Positions 1-10,852 are shown, counted from the stretch's first letter. The stretch: DNA of 64,000 nt from Sporosarcina aquimarina (GCF_019748715.1 NZ_JACLBZ010000008.1:62001-126000), one strand, 5' to 3'. Notes: generated by a model from the sequence alone, not told the origin. Numbers and translations: made by a program.

Positions 1-902
1 CAGGTCGTTAGAACCGAAACACCGTCCATCACACTGTCTGATACAGGGATTGAATGTCCGAATACGTAGCTGCCGAGAATGCTTAGTAGGATGAATCCAA
101 CTAAGAACCACGGGAATTCAATTTTTGCATCGGCTTCATCTGTCCCTTTGTTCTTGCGTTTCATCAGATAGATGAAGATGAAGCAAAGTGGAACCAATAG
201 GAACACTCGCCCCAGTTTAGCAAGCAATGCAATCGCAAGGCCATCTTCCCCTGCTGGAGCGCCTGCCAATGCTACATGTGCCACTTCATGAAGGCTGATC
301 CCTGCCCACATTCCATACTCTATGGAGTCGAGCGGCAAAATCGGACGAAGTATTGTATAGCCGATGGCGAAAATGGTCCCCATCAATGCTATGATTCCAA
401 CGCCGATTGCCGTGTCCTCGTCTTTCGCCTTAATAATTGGCGCGACTGCAGCGATGGCAGCAGCGCCGCAGACACCGGTCCCAACACCAAGTAGCAATGA
501 AATATCTTTATCCGCTTTAAAAATTTTCGCAAGCCAGATCATCATAAAAATCGCGAAAATAATTACACCGGCATCTCGTACCAATAAACCTAAGCCGTCA
601 CTCAAAACGGTATCAATGTTCAATTTCAATCCGTATAAAATAATGGCCGTACGCAGCAATCGCTTAGATGAAAAAGCAATCCCTGAACGTATTGCTTGCG
701 GATAGCCAAAGAATTGGCGATAGGCCACCGCAATGATGATCGCACATGCTAACTGGCCAATATGGTCAAAACCAGGTAGTTTTGCTAATAAAAATCCTAA
801 AAGTGCTATAAAAAATGTAAATGCCACTCCACCTAGCCAGGCAACCCACTTTGACGGTTGTTGTGGTGCTTGCTGCTTTTGAGTCTCGTTTGCAGTAGTC
901 AT
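1..902 (-). CDS. YeiH-family (UPF0324) membrane exporter, C-terminus cut by window edge
   Basis: Reading the minus strand from the ATG at 902 gives an open frame that runs off the left end (about 300 codons seen). After a short polar Gln/Pro-rich N-terminus it is a chain of hydrophobic helices with Gly-rich turns, including GVGTGVCGAAAIAAVAP and a later SLHEVAHVA segment, both typical of the YeiH family annotated as putative sulfate exporters. The ATG has a clear site (GGAGGTG, about 7 nt upstream). The next gene, a LysR regulator, is transcribed divergently from a 64-bp spacer, the usual arrangement for a LysR protein controlling its neighbour. Substrate is not shown by the sequence. The 3' end is missing only because the window stops. 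Confidence 0.85.
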   Translation of the reverse strand, partial: MTTANETQKQQAPQQPSKWVAWLGGVAFTFFIALLGFLLAKLPGFDHIGQLACAIIIAVAYRQFFGYPQAIRSGIAFSSKRLLRTAIILYGLKLNIDTVLSDGLGLLVRDAGVIIFAIFMMIWLAKIFKADKDISLLLGVGTGVCGAAAIAAVAPIIKAKDEDTAIGVGIIALMGTIFAIGYTILRPILPLDSIEYGMWAGISLHEVAHVALAGAPAGEDGLAIALLAKLGRVFLLVPLCFIFIYLMKRKNKGTDEADAKIEFPWFLVGFILLSILGSYVFGHSIPVSDSVMDGVSVLTT

Positions 903-966
903 GTCGACAACACCTCCTATAGTCAGTATACGAAAATGCTCGCTATAAGAAAAATAACTATTTATA

Positions 967-1935
967 ATGATCATGATAAGTAATTATATATATGAGAAGG
1001 AGTTGCTACCCATCGACCATCAATTGCAAGTATTCATTGCCGTAGCGGAACGTAAGAATTTTTCTAGAGCGGCTGAAGATCTTCACATGACGCAACCTGC
1101 TGTCAGCCAATATATCCGCTCCTTCGAGGAGTCGATCGGAGTCCGGCTACTCGAGCGCACAAATAAATATGTCCGCCTGAATCGGGCTGGTGAAATCGCC
1201 TATCATCATGCAAAAGAAATAGTCGGCCTCTACTCCAAAATGCATAATCTAGTTGATGATTTAGCCAATAAAGCGAGCGGATCATTAACCATCGGAGCTA
1301 GTTACACCTTTGGAGAGTACGTCCTCCCCCATATCTTGTCCAAGCTCGTCGCAGAATATCCTTCCATCGAGCCTTCTGTGACAATCGGGAACACAGCAGA
1401 TATTGCAGAGCTAGTCATCAGTCACCAACTGGACGTTGGACTAATTGAAGGTCACTTCAAGGAAGCTACACCTTTACAAAACGAGAACTTTGCAGAAGAT
1501 GCCATGTACGTCGTCGCGTCTCCTATTCATCCCCTAGTCAGGAAAAAGGGGCGACTATCCATCGGCGAATTATCAAATGACCTATGGCTGCTGCGCGAGG
1601 AAGGGTCAGGCACACGAGAAGCTGCCGAAACATTCTTCTCACAATCAGGATTTCGGCCGGCACGCGTCATGCAGTTCAGCAGTACCCAGCCAATCAAAGA
1701 ATCCGTAGAAGCCGGACTCGGCATCAGTCTGCTTTCGCAATGGGCCATCCAAAAAGAACTGCGTCACGGAGAGCTCAAAACATTACCTGTCAAAGGCACT
1801 CCTTTTAAACGCAATTTTTCCATTGTGACCAATTCACCTTTTCAGACAAAAGCATTGCAAGTGTTTATTGACTTATTGAAGAACAATGAAGATCTTACCG
1901 TTTTAAATCAAAAAAACTCCACCAACATGAAGTAA
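967..1935 (+). CDS. LysR-family transcriptional regulator
   Basis: N-terminal winged helix-turn-helix of LysR type (LQVFIAVAERKNFSRAAEDLHMTQPAVSQYI, written here only as the family-typical run LQVFIAVAERKNF then SRAAEDLHMTQPAVSQ) followed by a periplasmic-binding-like co-inducer domain containing GASYTFGEYVLP and REEGSGTREAAE. About 320 residues, normal for the family. It is divergent from the YeiH-type exporter and probably controls it, as CysL/YwfK-like and YeiE-like proteins do. The start is uncertain: ATGs at 967 and 973 have no good ribosome site, while GAGAAGGAG at 993-1002 abuts a TTG at 1003 with no spacing, so the true start lies somewhere in 967-1024. The last codons overlap the terminator of the convergent antiporter gene. 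Confidence 0.88.
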   Translation: MIMISNYIYEKELLPIDHQLQVFIAVAERKNFSRAAEDLHMTQPAVSQYIRSFEESIGVRLLERTNKYVRLNRAGEIAYHHAKEIVGLYSKMHNLVDDLANKASGSLTIGASYTFGEYVLPHILSKLVAEYPSIEPSVTIGNTADIAELVISHQLDVGLIEGHFKEATPLQNENFAEDAMYVVASPIHPLVRKKGRLSIGELSNDLWLLREEGSGTREAAETFFSQSGFRPARVMQFSSTQPIKESVEAGLGISLLSQWAIQKELRHGELKTLPVKGTPFKRNFSIVTNSPFQTKALQVFIDLLKNNEDLTVLNQKNSTNMK

Positions 1936-1949
1936 ACAGTCGGTGGAGT
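1916..1949 (-). terminator. Rho-independent terminator of the antiporter gene
   Basis: Stem ACTCCACC (1916-1923) with GGTGGAGT (1942-1949); on the minus strand it is followed by a run of T (A6 on the plus strand at 1911-1916). It overlaps the 3' end of the convergent LysR gene. Confidence 0.7.
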
Positions 1950-1958
1950 ATAAACCCC

Positions 1959-3776
1959 TTATCTATTTGCAAATACACTTTCCTTCAATTTCAGGGCAAC
2001 TAGTTGATCACCGGGATCTAAAGAAATCTTTCTTTGCAAAGTGGAAAATACAATCGTTTTATGCCTTTTCATTATAAATAATGGTGTGGTATTTTCAGGA
2101 AGGATTTCTTTGGTCCCTATATCCGATTCAGGGACGTGCCAATCAAGTACCCCGATCTCATAATCGGTATTAATTTTGCGATTTAATTCGGGAAACGTCG
2201 CACCCTCTTGAAATAATAGATGTGCTTTTAATGAGATGGGAAGTTCCGACTTACTCATTTGATGACTAGGTGCCGCAGTCAGGGAAAAGGTATTGTTGAA
2301 ACCAAACTCCGGTGCAAAAGACTGTGTAATCAACGCATTATAAGAAGCGTCTCCTGTCATCGATAAGATCGTATCGTAAGGTGCCAAGTCAATGGAAAAT
2401 CTCGAACGTTCAGATAAAATCTGGCCGGTAAACGTGGAGATTCCCTTTTCAACAGCTGGACGCAGACGCCCCTCTGAAGGATCGACAATTAATACAGGAA
2501 TGTTCATTTCCTTCAATTGTTCAGCCAATCCGATAGAAAAACTGCTGGCTCCGACGATCAATACACCCGGCGGTTCATTGCTGGCCAGATTCAACTTTTT
2601 TGCCAACGGACCGAGGGTAAAACCATGAGCACAAACTGTGATGAATACGAGAGCAAACGTCAGTGCGGTCAGCAAGGAGGCTTCTTCATAACCATCCTCT
2701 GCCAGAGTTGCAGCAAAATACCCGGCAACCGTCAAGGCGACAATCCCTCTAGGAGCAATCCATCCGATCAGCAGCTTCTCTCGCCAGACCAATTCTGTTC
2801 CTATGGTGGAAAGCCAAATCGACACGGGGCGTACAAAGAACAACATAACGAGCACAAACCCGATAATAGGCAAAGTGAAAATCTGAGCAATTGTTTCTCT
2901 CGCAAGGGATGCGGTCAATAAAATAAAGACTGTCGATGTCAGCATGACGGAAACATTCTCAACAAAATGACCGACATTTCCAATTGACGAAACATAACGC
3001 TTGCTCCGACCTAATACGAGACCCATAACCGTCACAGCAAGCATTCCCGTTTCATGCATGATGACTTCTGCCATCGTAAAACAAAGCAAGACAAATGCCA
3101 GAATAACGGGAGATTTTAAGTACTCCGGAAATTGACCTTTATTCGCCATAATACCGATCAAGGTCCCCATCACCAATCCGAGAAGGACCGCAAGCCCGGC
3201 GCCACCAAAGAAATTCAATAAGTAATTTAGTGATAAATTCTCATTCGTCAAAACCTTGATTACTTCGTAGGCAAATAATGCTAGCAATGGGCCGGCCGGA
3301 TCGACAATAATTCCTTCCCACTTCAGTACCGCTGCAGTCCGGGCTTTTAATTTCGCATTCCTCAACAACGGGATAATGACGGTCGGCCCTGTCACGACAA
3401 AGAGACCTCCTATAATGAATGACACTTCCCATGTGAGTCCTGCAATGAAGTGCGCAGTAAGTGACCCCAAAATCCATGCAAGAAATGCACCCAGCGTGAC
3501 AACTCGAAAGACAGATTTAGAAATATCCTTAATCTCCCGTACATCCAAATTGGAACTGCCTTCAAATAAAATGATAGCTACTGCCAGCGAAATCAACGGA
3601 CTATAGAGCTCACCGAGTGCCAGTTCGGGATTGACCAAGCCAAGCAGCGGACCGATGAGCAGGCCGGCAATTGACATAATAAATATAGAAGGCCATTGAA
3701 TACGCCATGCAAGCCACTGAGAAAAAATTCCAAGTGCTAAAATGGACACAACACTAATTAGTGCTACTTCTTCCAT
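1959..3776 (-). CDS. CPA1 (NhaP-type) cation:proton antiporter with C-terminal Rossmann domain
   Basis: About 605 residues. The first ~390 form some 12 hydrophobic helices of the monovalent cation:proton antiporter-1 fold, with the family runs LFEGSSNLDV, GPTVIIPLLRNAKL and GWIAPRGIVALTVAGYFAA. After them comes a cytoplasmic Rossmann-like segment (GVLIVGASSFSIGLAEQL, then a conserved Asp in LIVDPSEG) resembling an RCK/TrkA-N nucleotide-binding domain, which in related proteins gates ion flux. It should exchange Na+ or K+ for H+ across the membrane; which ion cannot be told. The open frame extends to 3794, but the ATG at 3776 is chosen because GGTAGGTG lies 5-7 nt upstream. It is transcribed alone and ends in a terminator at 1916-1949. 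Confidence 0.85.
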   Translation of the reverse strand: MEEVALISVVSILALGIFSQWLAWRIQWPSIFIMSIAGLLIGPLLGLVNPELALGELYSPLISLAVAIILFEGSSNLDVREIKDISKSVFRVVTLGAFLAWILGSLTAHFIAGLTWEVSFIIGGLFVVTGPTVIIPLLRNAKLKARTAAVLKWEGIIVDPAGPLLALFAYEVIKVLTNENLSLNYLLNFFGGAGLAVLLGLVMGTLIGIMANKGQFPEYLKSPVILAFVLLCFTMAEVIMHETGMLAVTVMGLVLGRSKRYVSSIGNVGHFVENVSVMLTSTVFILLTASLARETIAQIFTLPIIGFVLVMLFFVRPVSIWLSTIGTELVWREKLLIGWIAPRGIVALTVAGYFAATLAEDGYEEASLLTALTFALVFITVCAHGFTLGPLAKKLNLASNEPPGVLIVGASSFSIGLAEQLKEMNIPVLIVDPSEGRLRPAVEKGISTFTGQILSERSRFSIDLAPYDTILSMTGDASYNALITQSFAPEFGFNNTFSLTAAPSHQMSKSELPISLKAHLLFQEGATFPELNRKINTDYEIGVLDWHVPESDIGTKEILPENTTPLFIMKRHKTIVFSTLQRKISLDPGDQLVALKLKESVFANR

Positions 3777-3908
3777 ACAAACACCTACCCTCATTCACGA
3801 GTCTTTTTATCAGTTCAGTGTAACAAATGATAGGCTATATACCTAATAGAAAGAAAAGATCTCTCATCCCGCTCTTCATATTCATTAATAATTTGTCCTG
3901 TTACTTTC

Positions 3909-5216
3909 TTAAAGATCTTCTGCCAACTGTATCAAATCATCTGACGAGTGAGCAATCGCTCCCACCGCTTGATTGATTTCTTGTAGAATTTGCACAGTAC
4001 TCTCAACGGAATTCTTGGATTGTTCACTTTGCTCTTTCATACCTGAAACAGCTTGTATAATTTCATTGTAGGAATTTGTCACTTGTAGATTGCCGGCAGA
4101 ACTTTCTTGAATCAACCGTTCCATTACTTGTACAAAATTGGACATGTCGTTCATATTCGTATTTGTTTCTTCAATCATAGCTGTGACAGTACTGATCGCT
4201 TTCTTTGTCTCAACAGATAAATTGCGTACTTCTGCCGCCACCACAGCAAACCCTTTACCATGTTGTCCGGCTCTTGCTGCTTCAATCGCCGCATTCAATG
4301 AAAGGAGGTTCGTTTGATCGGCAATGGACGTAATGAGTGTTACTACCTCACGTATATGATCCGTAGACTTGTATAGTGCTTCCATGCGGTCCATCAGATC
4401 TGCCGTAAACTCTACTATCTGTTCAAATTTTTGTGACTGCTGATTCACCAATTCTTTGCTGGCAAGCGAAGTCGTTTCCGTGTCCGTAATAAACGACAAG
4501 CTATGAACCGTCATTTTTTCAAGAATTTGCGTTTTATTATAAAGTTCTTCTGAAGAAGCACTTGTCTGCTCGCTGACCGCTGCCAACTCTTGGGCAGTTC
4601 CCAATACCTTTTCCTTAACAATAATTTTCGATTCTTCAGCCTTTTGTCGATTTTCCTTATTTACATCTTCGTAAGCATCCAACACCAATTGCTGTTCAAA
4701 ATTCAATATCTTCATGAATGCACGCAATGTCCGAAATTGCCTTTCCCTCGGTATGTCCAGCTGTTCAATGAAGGTAAAAAACTCATCGCAAATTACATCA
4801 AAGGCAGCCAAGTACCACTTCGATTCAAGGCCGATATGCACATGAACCTTCGCGATGGTTTTCCGCTGTTCCAAATAAGCTTCATCAATCCGACCATCGA
4901 ATATCGACAGTAAATGTCTGTTCAATGACGCTTTCAAACGCTCTCTGCTGCTATGATTGGAGATAATCTTATTCAATTTCGGTTCTGCATCCAAGGCTTT
5001 ATAAAAAGCATCTACCATAACAGGCAGGATAGGTTGAACTTGATCTTTAATAGACAGAAGGAATCCAAGGTCATACTCCGTGAAATTAATCATATCCATT
5101 TGCTTTTTCACAGAAGGAGAATGATCCAATTGAATAACTCCAGTAATACAATCCAATTTAGTTCCCCTCGCTATTACTTCTGCCTTACGTTTATCTTTCT
5201 TAAATAAATACACCAT
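3909..5216 (-). CDS. hemAT: HemAT-type heme aerotaxis transducer
   Basis: Soluble chemoreceptor of 435 residues (B. subtilis HemAT is 432). Residues ~35-190 are a protoglobin sensor: the haem proximal histidine is expected at H125 in IAKVHVHIG and the distal-side tyrosine at Y72 in VDAFYKAL, both aligning with the B. subtilis protein (H123, Y70). Residues ~200-435 are a methyl-accepting signalling domain with the invariant tip [15 protein letters not shown] then [11 protein letters not shown]. There are no membrane helices, as in HemAT. It should bind O2 and signal to CheA/CheW for aerotaxis. The adjacent gene on the same strand is a membrane chemoreceptor, but each seems to be its own transcription unit because a hairpin at 5371-5399 separates them. 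Ribosome site AAGGGG is about 11 nt before the ATG. Confidence 0.93.
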   Translation of the reverse strand: MVYLFKKDKRKAEVIARGTKLDCITGVIQLDHSPSVKKQMDMINFTEYDLGFLLSIKDQVQPILPVMVDAFYKALDAEPKLNKIISNHSSRERLKASLNRHLLSIFDGRIDEAYLEQRKTIAKVHVHIGLESKWYLAAFDVICDEFFTFIEQLDIPRERQFRTLRAFMKILNFEQQLVLDAYEDVNKENRQKAEESKIIVKEKVLGTAQELAAVSEQTSASSEELYNKTQILEKMTVHSLSFITDTETTSLASKELVNQQSQKFEQIVEFTADLMDRMEALYKSTDHIREVVTLITSIADQTNLLSLNAAIEAARAGQHGKGFAVVAAEVRNLSVETKKAISTVTAMIEETNTNMNDMSNFVQVMERLIQESSAGNLQVTNSYNEIIQAVSGMKEQSEQSKNSVESTVQILQEINQAVGAIAHSSDDLIQLAEDL

Positions 5217-5370
5217 GCCATTTATAACCCCTTCTTCGGAAATATCACTCTAAATACTTTTCACTATATAAGTTGTTCATTTTACCATACACCCACCACC
5301 TATTCTATTCCAATCCCAACTTCCTGCAATATAATTTAATTCCGACTTATTAACAGATTTAGTCAAAAAA

Positions 5371-5399
5371 AGCAGAGACGGAATTTTTCCGTCTCTGCT
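5371..5399 (-). terminator. Terminator downstream of the chemoreceptor gene
   Basis: Perfect 13-bp stem (AGCAGAGACGGAA with TTCCGTCTCTGCT) and a 3-nt loop; A6 on the plus side gives a U-tract on the minus-strand transcript. Confidence 0.9.
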
Positions 5400-5408
5400 T
5401 TACATAAC

Positions 5409-7511
5409 TTAAGATAGCTTAAATCGCTCCACAACGCCTTGGAGTTCTCCAGCAATTTTATTCATTTGAGTTGTCGAATTCGCCACTTGCTCGAGTTCGT
5501 GTTGTTGTGCCGCGGACGATGCACTCACTTCTTCAGCTGAAGCCGCTGTTTGTTCTGAAATAGCAGATACATTTTGAATGGCGAGGATTGCTTCGTCTTT
5601 ATGCTCCATCATTTCGGTCAGCTCTTCTGACAACTCCGCAATCGCTTCACGGATTTGCTTCGTGATCTTAGCATTTCGGATAAATGATTCTTCCGTATCC
5701 GAAACGGATTGATTCTGACCTTCCATCAATTCCATGCTCTTGTCAATCACTTCCACCGTTTGTTCAGACTCTACTAAAATCTCTTTTACGGTTTCTTGAA
5801 TTACCTCGGTTTCAACACGTGATTGTTCCGCCAGCTTCCGAACTTCTTCCGCTACGACCGCAAAACCTTTCCCGCTCTCTCCTGCTCTTGCTGCCTCAAT
5901 ACTTGCATTGAGTGCGAGCAAGTTAGTACTTGCCGTAATATCATGTAAAGTTTGGATTACTTGATTGATCGACGATATCTTAGTAGATAGCGTTTCAATC
6001 TGAAGTTGAACTTTGTGATTCATATCATTGGCGGATGTATTATGGTCGCGTAATTTCTTCACTTCACCAATACCATCTTCCGTAGCATCAGAAGCTTGTC
6101 CAGATAAATTGTTCATAGTATGGAACATTTCATTCAAGTGTTCCATACGATCAGCCAAGTCGGATATACGAAGACTCGTTTGCTCTGTATCTTCAGACTG
6201 ACGTGACGCACCTTGCGCAATTTCATCGGTCGCTACTGAAACTTCCTGATTCGCAGCTACAAGCTCTTCAAATGCGTGTGTTACTTGAGAAGATGAGTCA
6301 CTCAATTGGGTAGATGACTGTTGCACTGTTCGTATCGCTTCATTCGTTCGTTGCAGCATATCGTTATAAGCCAATGAAACGGCACCAATTTCATCTTGCC
6401 GTACCGAATTTTCATCGACGAGCACCGTCAAATCTCCAGCCGCTGCTGTTTCCATTGAATGCTGCAATTCCCGCAATGGACGTAATTGTCGATAAATGAA
6501 AGCGGTAGAAGCCGCTGCCATGAGCAACACAATGACGACTGCCGAAATAATCGTGATCCACAAAATTGAATTGAACGTTTCCAAGATTTTCGATTTAGGT
6601 GTTACTGTCTGCACTGTCCATGTTTCATCAATATCCTTTAAAGTAATAGGCGCAAACGCGTTGAAGGCAGTTTCGCCTAAACTCTGCGAATCAACGTATA
6701 GATTCGAAAGTTCGCCTTTGTCCATAACTTCTTTGACACTAGCCCAATCAATGGAATCCTGCATATTGGCGCCGTTCATTTCTTCTTTCAGGCTATTTGC
6801 TGTTACATCGCCATTGTCTGTAATAACCGATGCATAGCCTCCGTCAGGTTTAATCGAATTTACCAAATCTGTTAAGAAATCAATGGATAAATCGGTCGTC
6901 AACAGACCGAAATAAGTACCTGCTGAATCAAGTAATGGCACAGAAATAGTTGTCATAAGAATCGTTTGTCCGTTTGTATCGTATGCATAAGGTTCCGTCA
7001 GAATCGCACGCTGTTCTGATTTCGGCACTGTATACCATAAGTTGGCTTCCGGATCGTCCATCCCGCTTAGAGGCTCGACACCGATTGTTGACCCTTCTTT
7101 AAAGGTATACGGAATGAATTGTTGATCATCATCCAGTAGATCCTGTGGTATTGCATCTTTATTCGCAATGGCTGCTTGATTGATGACAGCTGCCATTCCT
7201 GTTGCATCCTCATTATTTTGAAGGTTGTTCTTGATGATTCGAATGACTTCATCCGCATGAAGATCTCCTTCTGCTCGCTGGGTTTCCAAAATATGTTTAG
7301 TTGTTCGCAGCATTTCATTCGTTTCCTTTAGCTTTTCACTCAAAGCAAGCGAACTCTTATTTGTGCTTTCCATTGCAAATTCTTCCGCATCACGCAGGCT
7401 TTGCTTATGTAACATGACACTTGTGACGACCGAATACACTAAAAACAATAATAAAAATAATGCAATGATTAACCCTGACAGCCGCATCGCAATACTTCTA
7501 GATTTTTTCAC
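5409..7511 (-). CDS. Methyl-accepting chemotaxis protein (dCache-HAMP-MCP)
   Basis: 700 residues. N-terminal membrane helix (~residues 9-30), an extracellular sensor of ~270 residues with dCache features ([18 protein letters not shown], then [18 protein letters not shown]), a second helix (~317-340), a HAMP linker ([21 protein letters not shown]) and a long signalling coiled coil with the tip [15 protein letters not shown] and [18 protein letters not shown]. The sensor resembles small-ligand Cache domains, but the ligand is not identifiable. The start is GTG, with AGGAGG about 10 nt upstream. It lies upstream of hemAT on the same strand with a strong terminator between, so they are probably transcribed separately but report to the same chemotaxis array. 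Confidence 0.92.
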   Translation of the reverse strand: MKKSRSIAMRLSGLIIALFLLLFLVYSVVTSVMLHKQSLRDAEEFAMESTNKSSLALSEKLKETNEMLRTTKHILETQRAEGDLHADEVIRIIKNNLQNNEDATGMAAVINQAAIANKDAIPQDLLDDDQQFIPYTFKEGSTIGVEPLSGMDDPEANLWYTVPKSEQRAILTEPYAYDTNGQTILMTTISVPLLDSAGTYFGLLTTDLSIDFLTDLVNSIKPDGGYASVITDNGDVTANSLKEEMNGANMQDSIDWASVKEVMDKGELSNLYVDSQSLGETAFNAFAPITLKDIDETWTVQTVTPKSKILETFNSILWITIISAVVIVLLMAAASTAFIYRQLRPLRELQHSMETAAAGDLTVLVDENSVRQDEIGAVSLAYNDMLQRTNEAIRTVQQSSTQLSDSSSQVTHAFEELVAANQEVSVATDEIAQGASRQSEDTEQTSLRISDLADRMEHLNEMFHTMNNLSGQASDATEDGIGEVKKLRDHNTSANDMNHKVQLQIETLSTKISSINQVIQTLHDITASTNLLALNASIEAARAGESGKGFAVVAEEVRKLAEQSRVETEVIQETVKEILVESEQTVEVIDKSMELMEGQNQSVSDTEESFIRNAKITKQIREAIAELSEELTEMMEHKDEAILAIQNVSAISEQTAASAEEVSASSAAQQHELEQVANSTTQMNKIAGELQGVVERFKLS

Positions 7512-7711
7512 TTTATTAGGACCTCCTAGGTAAATATACAGTATTATTACATTATACCTTTAGTCCTTGTTAAAAGAAAGGGATGAATAGTCAAATTTTA
7601 AAAAGAATAGGCAAAAGTAGCAGAGGAACCATCCAAACCAGCTGAGTACCGCACTATCCTGTCAACCTAGTAAAAATAGATGAACAAAACGCTCTCTCAT
7701 ACAAAAAATGA

Positions 7712-7735
7712 GCTGCCAGAAATTTTCTGGACAGC
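7712..7735 (-). terminator. Terminator after the CvfC/YpgR-like gene
   Basis: Stem GCTGCCAGAAA (7712-7722) pairs with TTTCTGGACAGC (7724-7735) with one bulged base; the minus-strand transcript continues into a U-rich tract (plus-strand AAAAAATGA just upstream). Confidence 0.8.
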
Positions 7736-7745
7736 CCTTTATTCC

Positions 7746-8864
7746 TTAATTTCGTTCCGTCATCTGGCGCCAAATAGAACCTTTAGCTTCCTCGCCTTCT
7801 TCAATGCGGGCAATCGCCATGCGCACTTGCAGCTTCACTTCAAATTCCGGATCATTTTCCGCTTCATGTAAAGCAGGCAATGCGTCCTCCGTACCAGTTT
7901 CATATAAGAACATTGCTGCACGCCAGCGGACGAGTTTGTTTTTATCTTTCAATAAACGAATCGCCGCAGGTTCGAACCCAACATATCCTAGGTCGCTCAT
8001 ACAGTCTGCTGCCGTACGGCGAACCGCCCAGCTTTTGTCTTCTAATGCTTTTTCGATAAACGGAATAACCGATTCATCTTCAATCATTCCGAGATAAACC
8101 GTAGCGAGACGACGGATTGACATTTTCTCGTCTTCAAGTGCAACGGACAATACTGGATAATCGGACGCATCCGGGTCCGGCATTTGGTCTAATAGCTGGA
8201 AACGTTTTTCCCATTCAGGAACAGTGAACTCAGCGAGCGTTACTTTTTGGCCTCTAACTTTTGTTTCATCATCGGCTTTTTCAGCTTTTTCTACCAGTTC
8301 TTGCAGACGTTTTTCTGGATAAGCTGCTTCCAGTTCCTGCGCGACTTGGCCTCCCACTTCTTGCAGTTCACCGTAACGAATGCCATAGTCCGCCCACTTT
8401 CTCAATAAAATATAATTCTCCACTTCGGAGTGGTGTACAGCTTCCATTGCGTTGACGAAGCGTTCACTCAAACCGAAACGCACTTCCGCATCGCTGTTGA
8501 AAACTTTGACTTGCAATGGGATGTCCTTATACGTTTGTACATGAACATATACTTCCCCATAGTGTTCATCTATTTCCATGTCTTCCGATTGTTCCATTAC
8601 ATCGCCTTCTTCATTTAAAACAGCGCGTACTTCTGCGAGTATAGACTCCCAAGGGACATTGCCGATCCGCTCGACTGCCATGAAATCCAACACATGATAA
8701 ATTCCTTTCACACCTTGGATTGCCAAGAGTGAACGGATCGGTTCAGGTGCTTCAGTTTCATCTTTCTTTTTATAATTATGACTCTTCCCTTCAGGTAATG
8801 CGGTATCCATGATGATTTTCATCGAATTGGGACTAGGTGTCGGTTCAATTGCTTTTATTTTCAA
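7746..8864 (-). CDS. CvfC/YpgR-like protein: NifU-type N-domain plus HEAT-like repeats
   Basis: About 372 residues. The start MKIKAIEPTPSPNSMKI and the following ~80 residues match the scaffold N-domain shared with Nfu/NifU proteins, here without the CxxC of true iron-sulphur carriers. The C-terminal ~150 residues hold HEAT/PBS-lyase-like helical repeats (SIRRLATVYLGMIEDESVIPFIEKAL; KSWAVRRTAADCMSDLG; KLVRWRAAMFLYETG). The architecture is that of B. subtilis YpgR and staphylococcal CvfC (conserved virulence factor C); the molecular role is not known to me. The frame extends to an ATG at 8879, but the TTG at 8864 has GGAGG at 8-nt spacing and matches the usual N-terminus. It follows the ABC-F gene by 29 nt and is probably co-transcribed with it. 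Confidence 0.82.
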   Translation of the reverse strand: MKIKAIEPTPSPNSMKIIMDTALPEGKSHNYKKKDETEAPEPIRSLLAIQGVKGIYHVLDFMAVERIGNVPWESILAEVRAVLNEEGDVMEQSEDMEIDEHYGEVYVHVQTYKDIPLQVKVFNSDAEVRFGLSERFVNAMEAVHHSEVENYILLRKWADYGIRYGELQEVGGQVAQELEAAYPEKRLQELVEKAEKADDETKVRGQKVTLAEFTVPEWEKRFQLLDQMPDPDASDYPVLSVALEDEKMSIRRLATVYLGMIEDESVIPFIEKALEDKSWAVRRTAADCMSDLGYVGFEPAAIRLLKDKNKLVRWRAAMFLYETGTEDALPALHEAENDPEFEVKLQVRMAIARIEEGEEAKGSIWRQMTERN

Positions 8865-8893
8865 CGAAATCTCCTCCATCTACTCTTTCTTTC

Positions 8894-10768
8894 TTAGTCG
8901 GCTAATTCCTGTAAATACGACCAGCGTTCGATCAGCTCTTCATATTGTGTATTGAGCTCTGTCAACTGTTCATCGAGTAAGCGAAGCCGATCGTAATCAG
9001 ATCCCGTTCCTGCCATTTCTTGTTCGGTCGCTGTGATTTTTTCTTCAAGTACTTCTATATCCGACTCAATGGTTTCCCATTGCTTCTTCTCCGAATAGGT
9101 CATCTTCTTTTTCTGTTTTAATTCTTCTTGAGGCTGCACTTCTATTTTCTTCGGTGCTTTTTCCTCTTTCAATGGAGTCTCCTCCAAGAAGTCGGAATAC
9201 AGACCGAGCCATACATTTATGTCTCCTGTCCCATCCAATACCCAAAGCTTTCGTGATATACGATCGAGGAAAAAGCGATCATGCGAGATGGTAACGACGA
9301 CGCCAGTAAACGTATCGATAAAGGATTCTAAGACAGACAGTGTCTCAAGATCTAAGTCATTCGTCGGTTCATCTAGCAGCAGGACATTCGGCTGCTCCAT
9401 CAAAAGCTTCAACAAATAGAGCCGTTTTCGCTCGCCGCCAGAAAGCTTCCCAATTGGCGTACCATGTGAAGAAGCCGGAAATAAAAATCGCTCCAACATT
9501 TGTGTAGCTGATAATCGTGCGCCGCTTCCATCTTCTATATCATTGGATGTTTCACGGATATATTCAATAATTCGCTGATTTTCATCCATTGGCGGAATAT
9601 GCTGATGAAAATGCGCAATCTTCACCGTCGCTCCTCTTTCGATATTACCAGTATCTGGTGCAATGGTGCCTTCCAACATCTTAAGAAGTGTTGACTTACC
9701 AACACCATTCGGACCGACGATGGCAATTCTGTCTTTTGCCTGTAAAATTGCGGAGAACGGATGCAAAATCACTTTTTGTCCAAACCTTTTGGTAATATCA
9801 TTTATTTCCAGAACTTTCCTACCTAGACGTGAAGTTTGCAGATCCATTTCTAAATCTAATGAGGAGTCTGTCTGTTTCACTTTTTCTTCAAGTTCTTCGA
9901 AACGACCGATTCGTGCTTTTTGTTTGGTAGAACGCGCCTTGGCACCTCTGCGTATCCATTTTAATTCATTACGATAACGATTGCGGTCTTTCTGCTCAGA
10001 CGCAGCGGCCATTTCTTCGCGCAATGCTTTGGATTCCAAGTAGTCGGCGTAGTTTCCTGTATGCGAATACAATGTTTGATTCGCCAATTCATATATATGG
10101 GTTGCTACTTGATCTAAAAAGTACCGATCGTGCGTGATGAACATAACGGCGCCTTGAATATTTTGCAGGAAGTCTTGCAACCAACGAATGGATTCCACAT
10201 CCAAATGGTTTGTCGGCTCATCCAGCAACAATAGATCTGCCGGCTCGATTAGCACTTTCGCTAAAGCTACCCGTTTTTGCTGGCCTCCTGAAAGTTCGCC
10301 CATCTTCCGATCAAACATATCAATTCCAAGCTTCATGAGAATCGTTCGTGCCTGGGCATTCAAATCCCACCCACCTGTTGCGTCCATTTCATTTTGCAAA
10401 CGCGTAAAACGTTCTTGAAGCTCAGGGTTTGATGAATCTGATGAAAGTTCTTGCAAAGCATGCTCATAATGAAGATTCAGCTGAATGATCGGTGCATCAC
10501 TCTTAAAAACTGTCTCCATGACTGTCAATTCAGGATCCACAACTGGCTCCTGAGGAAGAAAGGCGATACGGAATTTATTCGGATGATCCGCTGCATAAGA
10601 ATCCGCTTCCTCTTGTCCTGCCAGTATGGATAATAAAGTAGATTTACCGGTTCCGTTGATGCCGATTAACCCGATCTTCTCACCGCTTGTAATGGCAAAT
10701 TCTACATCTTTAAACAAGGTTTTATCCCCAACCGTTTTGGTTAATTTTTCTACAACTAAATGACTCAT
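8894..10768 (-). CDS. ABC-F ATPase, Uup/YfmR type
   Basis: 624 residues with two ABC ATPase domains and no membrane helices. Domain 1 has Walker A GINGTGKST, signature LSGGQQKRVALAK and Walker B LLLLDEPTNHLD; domain 2 has GPNGVGKST, LSGGERKRLYLLK and LLLDEPTNDLD. A long arginine- and lysine-rich linker (~residues 240-310) joins them, and the C-terminal ~80 residues form a charged coiled coil, as in Uup and YfmR. ABC-F proteins bind the ribosomal E site; YfmR/Uup-like members help ribosomes that stall during elongation. The longer frame to 10834 is discarded because the ATG at 10768 has AGGATGTGGG just upstream and gives the family N-terminus MSHLVVEKL. It leads the short operon with the CvfC-like gene. 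Confidence 0.9.
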   Translation of the reverse strand: MSHLVVEKLTKTVGDKTLFKDVEFAITSGEKIGLIGINGTGKSTLLSILAGQEEADSYAADHPNKFRIAFLPQEPVVDPELTVMETVFKSDAPIIQLNLHYEHALQELSSDSSNPELQERFTRLQNEMDATGGWDLNAQARTILMKLGIDMFDRKMGELSGGQQKRVALAKVLIEPADLLLLDEPTNHLDVESIRWLQDFLQNIQGAVMFITHDRYFLDQVATHIYELANQTLYSHTGNYADYLESKALREEMAAASEQKDRNRYRNELKWIRRGAKARSTKQKARIGRFEELEEKVKQTDSSLDLEMDLQTSRLGRKVLEINDITKRFGQKVILHPFSAILQAKDRIAIVGPNGVGKSTLLKMLEGTIAPDTGNIERGATVKIAHFHQHIPPMDENQRIIEYIRETSNDIEDGSGARLSATQMLERFLFPASSHGTPIGKLSGGERKRLYLLKLLMEQPNVLLLDEPTNDLDLETLSVLESFIDTFTGVVVTISHDRFFLDRISRKLWVLDGTGDINVWLGLYSDFLEETPLKEEKAPKKIEVQPQEELKQKKKMTYSEKKQWETIESDIEVLEEKITATEQEMAGTGSDYDRLRLLDEQLTELNTQYEELIERWSYLQELAD

Positions 10769-10852
10769 AACCCCACATCCTATCTTCAAGCTGCTATTCC
10801 TAGTATAGCTGAAAAACACTTCTATAGGGGACAACGAAAACCTGACAAAAGA